Of a stretch of 21,723 nt of DNA, positions 6,119 through 14,345 are shown one piece after another. Location: positions 1 to 21,723 of the forward strand of contig DJVG01000006.1 in NCBI GenBank assembly GCA_002441095.1. The letters are read 5' to 3'. This DNA is from Elusimicrobia bacterium UBA6262 (GTDB lineage Bacteria > CAYTYR01 > UBA6262). Numbering within the stretch: position 1 is the stretch's first letter; each line of letters starts with the position of its first letter. The notes beneath the pieces are model-generated. The model was not told where the DNA came from. It saw only the letters and a list, made by a program, of their open reading frames with translations, and ran no database searches. The position numbers were made by a program, and so were the translations under genes.

Positions 6119-8029
6119 ATGAGTAAGATAATTGGTATTGACTTAGGAACATCCAATTCAGCAGCAGCTGTATTGGAAGGAGGTAAGGCAACGATCATTC
6201 CCAGCGCAGAAGGTACCAGTATCGGGGGAAAAGCTTTCCCGTCATATGTCGCTTTTACCAAAGATAACGACCTGCTGGTTGGCGAGCCGGCTAAAAGGCA
6301 GTTAGTATCTAATCCAGACGGCACTATTTACGCGGCAAAACGTAAAATGGGCACAGACCATAAATATAAGGTCTTTGGCAAGGAATATACTCCCCAGCAG
6401 ATATCCGCGTTCATTCTGCAAAAGATCAAACGTGATGCTGAAGCGTTTTTAGGGGATAAGGTAGAAAAAGCAGTGATCACAGTGCCGGCTTATTTTAATG
6501 ACAACCAGCGGCAAGCGACCAAGGATGCCGGCACTATAGCTGGCCTGGATGTGATCAGGATCATCAATGAACCGACCGCAGCCTGCCTCGCTTATGGAGT
6601 AGACAAGAAAGGCAAGGAAGAGAAGATCCTGGTATTCGACCTGGGTGGTGGCACCCTGGATGTGACCATTATGGACTTCGGCAAAGGCGTGTTTGAGGTA
6701 ATTGCCACATCCGGCGATACCCAGCTGGGCGGCACGGATATGGATAATTCTTTGATCGACTATATTGCCAATGAGTTTAAAAAGAACGTAGGGATTGATC
6801 TGCGTAATGATAATATGGCGGTACAGCGGCTGAAAGAGGCAGCGGAAAAGGCCAAGATCGAGCTTTCCAATGTCATGGAAACTGACATTAACCTGCCTTT
6901 TATTACCGCTGACAGCACCGGGCCAAAGCATTTAACCATGAAACTTACCCGCAGCACGCTGGACAATATTGTTGAGCCGATCGTACAGAAGTGCAAACAT
7001 TCCATAGAACTGGCGCTTAACGACGCAAAACTGACTCCCAATGATATTGCCAGGGTGATCCTGGTCGGCGGGCCGACCCGCATGCCGATAGTCCAGAAAT
7101 TCGTGGAAGATTATGTCGGGAAAAAAGTGGAGCGCGGTGTTGATCCGATGGAATGCGTAGCCATGGGCGCAGCGATCCAGGGCGGAGTTCTCGGCGGGGA
7201 AGTAAAGGATATCCTGCTGCTGGACGTGACCCCGTTATCGCTGGGTATTGAAACCTTGGGTGCTGTATTTACTAAATTAATTGACCGAAACACTACGATC
7301 CCGGTTAAGAAAAGCCAGGTTTTCAGCACTGCTGCCGATAACCAGCCAGCCGTAGATATCCATGTTCTGCAGGGTGAACGGCAGATGGCGAAAGACAATG
7401 TCACATTGGGCCGTTTTGAGTTAGTCGGCATTCCGCCCGCACCCCGCGGTTTACCACAGATCGAAGTAACGTTTGATATCGATGCCAATGGTATCCTGCA
7501 TGTACTGGCCAAGGACCTGGGCACGGGAAAAGAACAATCGATCAAGATCACTGCTCCTAACAAATTGTCTAAAGAAGATATAGATAAGATGGTGAAACAG
7601 GCTGAGCAGTTTGCGGATGAAGACAAAAAACGCAAAGAAGAGATCGAAGTTAAGAATGAAGCAGATACTTTGGTGTATTCAGTGGAAAAAACCCTGCGTG
7701 AGCAAGGTGATAAAGTCACCCAGGAAGAGCGGTTAAAAATTGACCAGGCCTTAGCTGATGCTAAAGAGGCGTTGAAAGGCACAGATATTGAAAAGATCAA
7801 GCAGACCAAAGAAAAACTGATGACTGCCAGCCACAAATTAGCTGAAGAAGTTTACAAACAGGCTAATGCTAATAAGGGACAACCGGGTGGCGATGCTGCA
7901 GGTAATCAGGATACTGGTACGGCAGGGAATCAGGATACCGGGGGATCAGGTCAGCAGGAATCCGGGCAAAGTGGAGAAGATAAAGTAGTAGACGCCGAAA
8001 TTGTGGACGACGATAAGCAAAACAAATAA
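6119..8029 (+). CDS. dnaK: Molecular chaperone DnaK (Hsp70)
   Basis: This 636-residue Hsp70 has the ATPase signatures IDLGTSNS (residues 6-13), VFDLGGGTLDVTI (172-184) and VILVGGPTRMP (313-323). The substrate-binding domain begins about residue 380, after the DLLLDVTPLSLGIETLGG-type segment. The helical lid runs from about 505. The family's acidic C-terminal end is present (VVDAEIVDDD). DnaK binds exposed hydrophobic peptides in an ATP cycle driven by DnaJ and GrpE. The phosphate-1 loop reads TSNS rather than the usual TTNS, a conservative change. A Gly/Gln/Asn/Thr-rich linker (about 594-624) resembles the intergenic ATCAGG repeat at DNA level. GGAGG at 6109-6113 precedes the ATG. Confidence 0.99.
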   Translation: MSKIIGIDLGTSNSAAAVLEGGKATIIPSAEGTSIGGKAFPSYVAFTKDNDLLVGEPAKRQLVSNPDGTIYAAKRKMGTDHKYKVFGKEYTPQQISAFILQKIKRDAEAFLGDKVEKAVITVPAYFNDNQRQATKDAGTIAGLDVIRIINEPTAACLAYGVDKKGKEEKILVFDLGGGTLDVTIMDFGKGVFEVIATSGDTQLGGTDMDNSLIDYIANEFKKNVGIDLRNDNMAVQRLKEAAEKAKIELSNVMETDINLPFITADSTGPKHLTMKLTRSTLDNIVEPIVQKCKHSIELALNDAKLTPNDIARVILVGGPTRMPIVQKFVEDYVGKKVERGVDPMECVAMGAAIQGGVLGGEVKDILLLDVTPLSLGIETLGAVFTKLIDRNTTIPVKKSQVFSTAADNQPAVDIHVLQGERQMAKDNVTLGRFELVGIPPAPRGLPQIEVTFDIDANGILHVLAKDLGTGKEQSIKITAPNKLSKEDIDKMVKQAEQFADEDKKRKEEIEVKNEADTLVYSVEKTLREQGDKVTQEERLKIDQALADAKEALKGTDIEKIKQTKEKLMTASHKLAEEVYKQANANKGQPGGDAAGNQDTGTAGNQDTGGSGQQESGQSGEDKVVDAEIVDDDKQNK

Positions 8030-8041
8030 GGAGAAAAACTC

Positions 8042-9181
8042 TTGGCTAATGGCAAAAGGGATTACTATGAAGTATTAGGCGTCTCCCGGTCCGCTGCCGA
8101 AAGGGAGATAAAGGATGCTTACCGGCAATTAGCCTTGAAGTATCACCCGGATAAGAATCAAGGCAATAAGGAAGCTGAAGAAAAATTCAAAGAGATCAAT
8201 GAGGCCTACGAGGTTCTCAGCGATTCTAAGAAAAAGCAATTGTATGACCAGTATGGCCATGCCGGTGTCGGCACCGGCGGCCCCGGAGCCGGCCCTGGTT
8301 TTGGCGGCTTTGATTTTTCTGGCTTTGGCGGCGGTGGAGCGCAAGGTGATCTCGGCGATATTTTTGGGGATATTTTAGAAGGTGTCTTCGGGGGACAGCA
8401 GCGGACCGGTCGTTCTGGCCGGCGCAGCGGTGCAGCCCGTGGATCTGACCTGCAATATGACGCCCAGCTGGAACTCAGGGATGCCGTATTCGGCACGGAG
8501 CTAACGCTAAAAGTGCCGCGTCATGAAGCTTGTACCCGTTGCGGCGGCAGCGGCGCCAAATCCGGTACTAATAGAAAAACCTGTCCCGCGTGTAAGGGCG
8601 CGGGAAAAATGCGCATGAGCCAGGGATTTTTCAGTATGGTCCAAACCTGTCCAAAATGCCAAGGGCAGGGAACAGTTATAGAAACTCCCTGCACTGAGTG
8701 CCGTGGTACTGGCAAAGAGGCAAAGACCGGTACGATCAAAGTGAAAATACCGGCGGGAGTGGACGAAGGTTCAAGCCTCAGGGTGCGGGGCGAAGGGGAA
8801 GCCGGGGAACGCGGCGGCCCTAACGGCGACCTGTATGTTATGATCCATGTCCAGAGAGATCCTAATTTTGAACGCGAAGGTAATGACCTGATCGCGGAAA
8901 AACATATTTCATTTGCCCAGGCTGCTTTAGGCGCAGAAATAGCAGTGTCCACGCTGGAGGGTAATGTCACTATGAAAGTGCCTGCCGGTACGCAAGGGCA
9001 TACAATTTTTAAGTTAAAACAAAAGGGAGTACCGTATCTCTCGGGCAAGGGACGGGGAGATTTACTGGTAAAAGTTATTGTAGATGTGCCAAAAAACCTG
9101 AGCGAAAAGGAAAAACAGCTGCTGCGGGAATTCGACCAGATCAATAATAAAAGCAGCGACAAAGCTTTTTGGAAGTTTTAA
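8042..9181 (+). CDS. dnaJ: Co-chaperone DnaJ (Hsp40)
   Basis: This 379-residue type I Hsp40 has a J domain with the HPD motif (H35-P36-D37) that stimulates DnaK ATPase activity. A Gly/Phe-rich region follows (about 75-125). Four CxxCxGxG zinc-binding motifs begin at C164, C181, C203 and C217. The C-terminal substrate-binding beta domains end in the usual region (LSEKEKQLLREFD). The start is TTG, supported by AAGGAG at 8028-8033, which overlaps the dnaK stop; no closer ATG is available. It is the last gene under the CIRCE promoter. An independent promoter follows for rpsU. Confidence 0.98.
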   Translation: MANGKRDYYEVLGVSRSAAEREIKDAYRQLALKYHPDKNQGNKEAEEKFKEINEAYEVLSDSKKKQLYDQYGHAGVGTGGPGAGPGFGGFDFSGFGGGGAQGDLGDIFGDILEGVFGGQQRTGRSGRRSGAARGSDLQYDAQLELRDAVFGTELTLKVPRHEACTRCGGSGAKSGTNRKTCPACKGAGKMRMSQGFFSMVQTCPKCQGQGTVIETPCTECRGTGKEAKTGTIKVKIPAGVDEGSSLRVRGEGEAGERGGPNGDLYVMIHVQRDPNFEREGNDLIAEKHISFAQAALGAEIAVSTLEGNVTMKVPAGTQGHTIFKLKQKGVPYLSGKGRGDLLVKVIVDVPKNLSEKEKQLLREFDQINNKSSDKAFWKF

Positions 9182-9204
9182 GACCATTAAAAATAAAAAA
9201 ACCC

Positions 9205-9233
9205 TTGAAACTTATAGTAATTTATGATATATT
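9205..9233 (+). promoter_or_regulatory. Sigma-70-type promoter for the rpsU-nif3-dnaG-rpoD unit
   Basis: TTGAAA (9205-9210) and TATATT (9228-9233) are separated by exactly 17 bp, with an AT-rich discriminator. It sits between dnaJ and rpsU and separates housekeeping synthesis genes from the heat-shock operon. The layout matches the promoter before the PWW-repeat gene. Confidence 0.72.
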
Positions 9234-9300
9234 TAAATTCTTGTGAAGTTGCCTGTTGTTGATTAATTAAATTTGGCACCACTAAGGAGGGTTGATTAGA

Positions 9301-9495
9301 GTGACAGGAGTAAAAATAAGGGATCACGAGACCATTGATGAAGCCTTAAAAAGATTCAAAAAAGAATGTGAAAAAGACGGGGTAATGACCGAGATCAAGA
9401 AACGGGAATACTATGAAAGTCCCGGGGTCAGGCGCCGCAAGAAACAGAAAGAAGCTGACCGTAAACGCCGGCGGAGAGAAAGAAAATCTTATTAA
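9301..9495 (+). CDS. rpsU: Small ribosomal subunit protein bS21
   Basis: The product is a 64-residue basic protein. IRDHETIDEALKRFKKECEKDG matches the conserved first half of S21, and the second half is the family's Arg/Lys-rich helix (VRRRKKQKEADRKRRRRERKS). S21 contacts the 16S 3' end and helps initiation. The GTG at 9301 is preferred because AAGGAGG (9284-9290) lies 10 bp before it. A TTG at 9292 is only 1 bp from that site and would add a non-conserved MIR extension. It is the first gene of a macromolecular-synthesis type operon with dnaG and rpoD. Confidence 0.95.
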   Translation: MTGVKIRDHETIDEALKRFKKECEKDGVMTEIKKREYYESPGVRRRKKQKEADRKRRRRERKSY

Positions 9496-9510
9496 TAATG
9501 GAGCTAAGAA

Positions 9511-10470
9511 ATGCGCCTGCAAGAATTTTATGATTTTCTGGTAAAAGCTGGTACCGAACAAGATCCCCGCGGTCAAAAAGCAGTTGCTGCCGTGCTGGAA
9601 AAAGTACAGCAAAAATACCAGCAGCTGGATGCTAAAGCTAAAGGTAAATTTGACCAGGACAGGCTGACCAATCCATATGCTGATACCAGGATCTTGCATG
9701 GTGATCCCCAGACTGAAGTCAAAAGCATCATGCTTGGAGTAGATATTGATGTTGCTGAATTATTGCTGGCCGACCGCCTGCGTGCCAAAGGCGAAAAAAT
9801 TGACCTGGTAATGTCACATCACCCGGCCGGGAGAGCATACGCAAATTTCTATGAGGTCATGGGTATGCAAGCCGATATCCTGCAGCTATTTGGTGTGCCG
9901 ATTAATGTGGCCGAGCAATTGCTGGAAAAAAGGATCAAGGAAGTGGAAAAAAGAGTGATGCCAGCCAACCATATGAGAGCCTCTGATGCGGCTAGATTGC
10001 TGGAACTTCCTTTTATGTGCGCCCATACCGTGGCGGATAATCATGTTGCCAGTTACCTGCAAAAAAAGCTGGACCAGGCTAAAGTCCAGACCGTAGAAGA
10101 GGTAATGAAGGTTATTAATGAGATACCCGAATACAAAATATCCGCTGGGAATAATAATCCACCGAGTATTTTGATCGGCAAGGAAACGAACCGGGCAGGC
10201 AAAGTATTCGTCGATATGACCGGTGGCACCGAAGGTTCGGTAGATATTTTTGAAAAGATGGCGCAGGCCGGTATCGGTACTATTGTCTGTATGCACTTGA
10301 GCGAAAAACATGCTGAAAACGCGGAAAAAGCCCATCTTAACGCAGTGATTGCCGGCCATATTTCCAGCGATAATCTAGGCCTGAACCTGCTTTTGGACAG
10401 TGTCGAAAAACAATTCGGGGACTTGAAAATTATTCCTTGCTCAGGATTTGTCCGAATCAAACACAACTAA
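9511..10470 (+). CDS. Nif3-like dinuclear metal centre protein
   Basis: This 319-residue protein belongs to the NIF3/YqfO family. The metal-binding signature VMSHHPAGR lies near residue 97 and CAHTVADNHV near 173 corresponds to the AHTxxD motif. A C-terminal GHISSDNLGLN matches the GHxxxE position, with Asp in place of the usual Glu metal ligand. Family members are toroidal hexamers with two metals per subunit; the cellular role is poorly defined (GTP cyclohydrolase-like chemistry has been proposed for some). Gene neighbourhood favours a housekeeping role: nif3 homologues sit near dnaG-sigA in Firmicutes, and beside a zinc-ribbon gene and an RNase H gene in actinobacteria, all present in this window. 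The ATG has an upstream GGAG. Confidence 0.85.
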   Translation: MRLQEFYDFLVKAGTEQDPRGQKAVAAVLEKVQQKYQQLDAKAKGKFDQDRLTNPYADTRILHGDPQTEVKSIMLGVDIDVAELLLADRLRAKGEKIDLVMSHHPAGRAYANFYEVMGMQADILQLFGVPINVAEQLLEKRIKEVEKRVMPANHMRASDAARLLELPFMCAHTVADNHVASYLQKKLDQAKVQTVEEVMKVINEIPEYKISAGNNNPPSILIGKETNRAGKVFVDMTGGTEGSVDIFEKMAQAGIGTIVCMHLSEKHAENAEKAHLNAVIAGHISSDNLGLNLLLDSVEKQFGDLKIIPCSGFVRIKHN

Positions 10471-10477
10471 ACAAGAA

Positions 10478-10665
10478 CAAATTCGAAATTCGAATATCTA
10501 AATTCTCCCCTGCTGATCCCGATAAGTCGGGATCAAAGACGCGGGGACAGGTAAACAATTTCAAAATACAAAATTCTAATTTCGAAATAAGGTCATCAGC
10601 AGTAAATTTGTATTTAGAAATTTGGATTTGTTTAGGATTTAGAGTTTAGTATTTAGAATTTGTAG
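10478..10665. repeat. Period-7 AAATTCG/ATTTAGA inverted array before dnaG
   Basis: The left arm has AAATTCG copies and related words in 7-bp register (10479-10506). The right arm has ATTTAGA, GTTTAGT and ATTTAGA in 7-bp register (about 10600-10665). The ends pair as ACAAATTC with GAATTTGT. A GC-rich hairpin (10514-10535) interrupts the array near its left arm. It fills the nif3-dnaG gap. Confidence 0.85.
10514..10535. repeat. GC-rich hairpin nested in the AAATTCG array
   Basis: TGATCCCGA (10514-10522) and TCGGGATCA (10527-10535) pair perfectly around the loop TAAG. Flanking CCCC and GGGG (about 10507-10510 and 10543-10546) could extend the stem beyond a bulge containing AAGAC. The composition differs sharply from the AT-rich array around it, so it looks like a separate element inserted into the array. 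Confidence 0.75.
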
Positions 10666-10675
10666 TAGGATCAGT

Positions 10676-12454
10676 ATGGCCGTCAGTAATGAATTTATCG
10701 AAGAAGTCCGCAGCCGCAATGATATCGTTGCCGTGGCCGGCGAATATATAAATCTTAAAAAGTCCGGCCGCAACTACAACGCTCTTTGTCCGTTCCATAA
10801 CGAAAAAACGCCTTCTTTCATGGTCAGCCCTGAGAAACAGATCTTTCACTGTTTCGGCTGCCAGTTGGGGGGCAATGTTTTTACTTTCATCATGAAGCTG
10901 GAAAACCTCTCTTTCATGGAAGCAGTAGAAAAACTGGCTAAGAGAGTGGGGTTGACCGTCCCGGCGGCAGCCCGCTCCCGGGAAGCAGCGGAAAAGAATA
11001 AAGAACGGGAAGGTCTATACGCTGCTAATGAATTAGCCGCCAAATATTATGAATATTGCCTCAAAGAATTGAGCGAGGCAAAAATAGCGCAAAGTTATCT
11101 GCAGCAGCGCGGACTAAGCGCTGAGATCATCAAGAAATTCAGGATCGGTTATGCCCCGCAAAGCGGGGATAAATTTTTAAAAGCGGCGCTCAGCAAAGGT
11201 TTAAAAGCGGAGGTACTGCAAAAAGCCGGTTTGTTGAATTATAATGGCAGCCGGTATTATGATTATTTCCGCGGCCGGGTAATATATCCGATCACTGATG
11301 CCAAAGGCAAGGTTGTCGCTTTTGGCGCCAGGACCTTGGATGATACCAAACAGCCAAAATACCTGAATTCAGCAGAAACCCCTTTATTTACCAAAAGCAA
11401 ACTGTTATATGGCTTGAACCTGGCCAGCAACGCTATCCGTAAAACCGGACAGGTCCTGTTGCTGGAAGGGTATATGGATGTGATCGCCTGTCATCAGTTT
11501 GGACTGGAAAACAGCATTGCTTCTATGGGTGTAGCTTTGACTCCGGAACAGATAGAATTAGTCAAGCGATATTGCGGTAAAATAGTGATCATTTATGATT
11601 CTGACCAGGCTGGGGTGGCGGCCACGCTCAGGGGATTGGACTTGCTGGTAGATAGCGGCCTGGAGGTAAAAGTTGCGGTACAGACAGCGGCTAAAGATCC
11701 GGATGAGTTCTTGCATAAACAAGGCGGTGAAGCTTTTGAGGCCATAGTGCAAAAGGCCTTGTCCCTGATCGAATACCGGCTGGAACAATCAATTTTACTG
11801 GCTGACCTGAAAACAGTCCAGGGAAAAGTTTTTGTTGTCAATGAGCTTTTGCCGCTGATCGCCAGGATCAGGAATATTGTCGAACAAAAATCTGAGGTTC
11901 ATCGGCTGGCCCAACGGCTAAACTTGAATGAAGAAACCTTATTCTCGCAGTTGGAGAAAATTGCGGATAAAGGCTTTCGGAAAAAAGTAAGCCAGAGCAT
12001 TCAGGAAGAAACTACCGCGGAAAATGGTTTTATCAAGGCCCAGCATAACCTGATCCAGTTGTTTTTAAGTGACGCCAGTGTTTACCAGCAGTGGCATGAT
12101 CAAGTTTCTCCTGACGATATTACCGATCCTAACCTGAAAATTATCCTGGCAGCCATGGCTGTGCTTAGCCAGAAGCAACAAGCTATTACCCCTTCAGAAA
12201 TTATTGATTATCTGCAAAACGAGCTTTTGACCGGCATTATCGCCAAACTGGCTTTTAGCCCGGCAGAAGACCTGGATGTTTCTAAACTGGCCGGTGAATT
12301 GATCCATTCAATCAAAAACTGGCATAAAAAAGAGCGCTATAAAATATTGGCAGAAGAGATTTCCCGAAAGCTGGATGCCGAAGGGACCATAGATCCGGAA
12401 TTAATGCAGGAATATAGAGAACTGACCCAGATATTCAAAGGTTCAAGGAATTAA
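10676..12454 (+). CDS. dnaG: DNA primase DnaG
   Basis: This 592-residue protein has an N-terminal CHC2 zinc domain with C38, H41, C59 and C62 (CPFH ... HCFGC). The catalytic core includes the RIGYAP segment and PKYLNSAETPLFTKSKLLYG. A Toprim domain follows, with the catalytic Glu at E264 (LLEGYMD) and the metal-binding DSD at D308-D310. The C-terminal part (about 440-592) should be the DnaB helicase-interacting domain. DnaG makes RNA primers at the replication fork. It is the middle gene of the rpsU-dnaG-rpoD order. AGGA at 10667-10670 precedes the ATG, just after the repeat array. Confidence 0.98.
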   Translation: MAVSNEFIEEVRSRNDIVAVAGEYINLKKSGRNYNALCPFHNEKTPSFMVSPEKQIFHCFGCQLGGNVFTFIMKLENLSFMEAVEKLAKRVGLTVPAAARSREAAEKNKEREGLYAANELAAKYYEYCLKELSEAKIAQSYLQQRGLSAEIIKKFRIGYAPQSGDKFLKAALSKGLKAEVLQKAGLLNYNGSRYYDYFRGRVIYPITDAKGKVVAFGARTLDDTKQPKYLNSAETPLFTKSKLLYGLNLASNAIRKTGQVLLLEGYMDVIACHQFGLENSIASMGVALTPEQIELVKRYCGKIVIIYDSDQAGVAATLRGLDLLVDSGLEVKVAVQTAAKDPDEFLHKQGGEAFEAIVQKALSLIEYRLEQSILLADLKTVQGKVFVVNELLPLIARIRNIVEQKSEVHRLAQRLNLNEETLFSQLEKIADKGFRKKVSQSIQEETTAENGFIKAQHNLIQLFLSDASVYQQWHDQVSPDDITDPNLKIILAAMAVLSQKQQAITPSEIIDYLQNELLTGIIAKLAFSPAEDLDVSKLAGELIHSIKNWHKKERYKILAEEISRKLDAEGTIDPELMQEYRELTQIFKGSRN

Positions 12455-12491
12455 GAATCGCAGTTTTGATAGTATATGCAGGAGGGGCGCT

Positions 12492-14246
12492 GTGCCGACA
12501 CGTCATGAATTTGTAGAAAGAGAACCGACGCCGAAAGAACTGGCTAAGTTAGTGTCAGCCGGCCGGGAAACAGGTCATCTGACCTACCAGGAAGTGAATG
12601 AACTGCTCCCTGATGATATAGTTTCGGCTGATGAGATTGACGATATATATACGATGTTGACCGACCTGGGCATCGAGGTCGGTGATGAAGTTGAGGAAAA
12701 AGTAGTGCCACCCGCCCAGCTGGCCGAAGCGGCAGAGGAAGTGGCTGCGGTCCCTTCGTTGATGGACCTGAAGACCAGCGATTCTGTGCGGCTTTACTTA
12801 AAAGAAATGGGCCAGATCCCGCTGTTGACCCCGGATGAAGAGATGGAGCTGGCTAAGCGGATCGAAGATGGCAACAAAAAGATCAAGACCATGATCCTGG
12901 AAACTCCGCTGATCTTTAAAGAAATTACTAATATCGATGAACTGCTCAAAGAAGGAGAGTCGCATACACCGGAAATATTAAAGATCAAAAAGATCAGTCC
13001 GTCAGTACTGCGCAAAAGAGCCAAACGCTTAAAAAGTATTATCGGCAAGATCAAAAAAAACCTGGTAAAAGTGAATGAGCTGAGCGCCAGGCTGCAGAAG
13101 AAAAAACTGCTGCCGCGGTCCAGAATAGCTTTAGAAAAACGCTTGATCCGGGAAAGGAAGAATATTAATAAGCTGATCTTAAGCTTGAATTTGAGCAGTT
13201 ACCGGATACGTAAAGTTATCCATAAGATCAAAAATATTGCCTTGCGGATAGAACAAAGCGACCAGGAAGTGGCTGTCTTAGCCCACCGGTTAAGGATGTC
13301 TCCCCTGGACCTCTGGCAGTTAAATAAGCGGGTGGCCCGGCGCGAGGTCCGTCTCAAGGATATACAAAAGAAAGTCCGGATGACACCCAATGAAATCCGG
13401 CGAATCCTGCGTGGCTTTAAAAATATTAAGCAGAGACTGCGCCGGATCGTGCGCAGTAACAGTATGCAGATAGATGAACTGCGTGGGCTGAATGAGAAGA
13501 TCAACCAGATCCAACACCAGATCGGCGAAGACAAAACCCGGTTGATCAAGGCTAACCTGAGGTTGGTAGTGAGCATAGCCAAGAAACATGTCCATCGCGG
13601 ATTGCAGCTATTGGATTTGATCCAGGAAGGAAACCTGGGATTGATGAAAGCCGTGGACAAGTTTGAGTATAAGCGGGGTAATAAAATTTCTACCTATGCT
13701 ACCTGGTGGATCAGGCAGGCTATCACCAGGGCGATCGCTGACCAGGCCCGGACGATCAGGATCCCGGTGCATATGACTGAAACGATCAATAAAGTTAAAC
13801 GGGTTTCTAATTTCCATCGTCAGGAATTTGGCGGAGATCCGACCCTGGAAAAAATTGCCAAAGAGACCAAATTATCTACTGATAAAGTAAAAGGAGTATT
13901 AAAGATAATTCCCCAGCCTATTTCCCTGGAAACCCCGATCGGAGAAGAGGAAGATTCCAGACTGGGTGATTTTATTGAAGACAAGCAGGACCTTTCCCCG
14001 GTCAATTCTGCTATCCGGATCATGAGGCGGAAAGAAATAGAAAAAATACTTAGTACCCTGACACCAAAAGAAGGCAAGATCATAAAACTGCGTTTTGGCA
14101 TCGGTGACGGATATCCCCGGACTCTCGAGGAAGTAGGCAAAATATTTAACGTAACGCGTGAGCGTATCCGGCAGATCGAAAGCAAGGCCTTGCGTAAACT
14201 GCGCCACCCATCACGCTCCAAAATGCTTAAAGATTACGTAGAGTAA
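12492..14246 (+). CDS. rpoD: RNA polymerase primary sigma factor RpoD (sigma-70)
   Basis: This 584-residue protein has region 1.1 (about 10-65), region 1.2 (SDSVRLYLKEMGQIPLL, about 97-130), region 2 (about 345-425, with NLRLVVSIAKKH, DLIQEGNLGLMKAVDKFEY and STYATWWIRQAITRAI), region 3, and region 4 with the helix-turn-helix TLEEVGKIFNVTRERIRQIE (about 540-560). These mark it as the housekeeping sigma factor. Between regions 1.2 and 2 lies a long, very basic helical insert (about 135-345), comparable in place to the non-conserved region of proteobacterial sigma-70. The start is GTG with GGAGGG five bases before it. It ends the rpsU-dnaG-rpoD unit, 37 bp after dnaG. Confidence 0.98.
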   Translation: MPTRHEFVEREPTPKELAKLVSAGRETGHLTYQEVNELLPDDIVSADEIDDIYTMLTDLGIEVGDEVEEKVVPPAQLAEAAEEVAAVPSLMDLKTSDSVRLYLKEMGQIPLLTPDEEMELAKRIEDGNKKIKTMILETPLIFKEITNIDELLKEGESHTPEILKIKKISPSVLRKRAKRLKSIIGKIKKNLVKVNELSARLQKKKLLPRSRIALEKRLIRERKNINKLILSLNLSSYRIRKVIHKIKNIALRIEQSDQEVAVLAHRLRMSPLDLWQLNKRVARREVRLKDIQKKVRMTPNEIRRILRGFKNIKQRLRRIVRSNSMQIDELRGLNEKINQIQHQIGEDKTRLIKANLRLVVSIAKKHVHRGLQLLDLIQEGNLGLMKAVDKFEYKRGNKISTYATWWIRQAITRAIADQARTIRIPVHMTETINKVKRVSNFHRQEFGGDPTLEKIAKETKLSTDKVKGVLKIIPQPISLETPIGEEEDSRLGDFIEDKQDLSPVNSAIRIMRRKEIEKILSTLTPKEGKIIKLRFGIGDGYPRTLEEVGKIFNVTRERIRQIESKALRKLRHPSRSKMLKDYVE

Positions 14247-14250
14247 GTGC

Positions 14251-14342
14251 CGTTGGTCGTCCGGCCGATAAATCGGCCTCGTAGTTGATCGTTCGTAGAA
14301 AAAGCCTTTACGACGAACCACTAACGACGAACCATGAACGAG
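14251..14342. repeat. Period-7 ACGAACC inverted array after rpoD
   Basis: The right arm (about 14309-14342) has CGAACCA, CTAACGA and CGAACCA in exact 7-bp register. The left arm (14251-14299) has the complementary words GTTGGTCGT, GTAGTTGATCG and TTCGTAG. A perfect palindromic hairpin GGCCGAT-AA-ATCGGCC (14263-14278) splits the left arm, as in the array before dnaG. The whole can fold into one stem. Confidence 0.85.
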
Positions 14343-14345
14343 CAT

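Noticed and set aside
9292..9300. TTG start three codons before the chosen rpsU start
   Set aside because: It is 1 bp from the AAGGAGG site, too close for initiation. The GTG at 9301 has proper spacing and gives the usual S21 length.
10437..10649. Open frame of 70 codons overlapping the end of the Nif3-like gene
   Set aside because: It translates the period-7 AAATTCG array into a low-complexity F/E/I/R/S/K pattern. It has no ribosome-binding site and no family resemblance.
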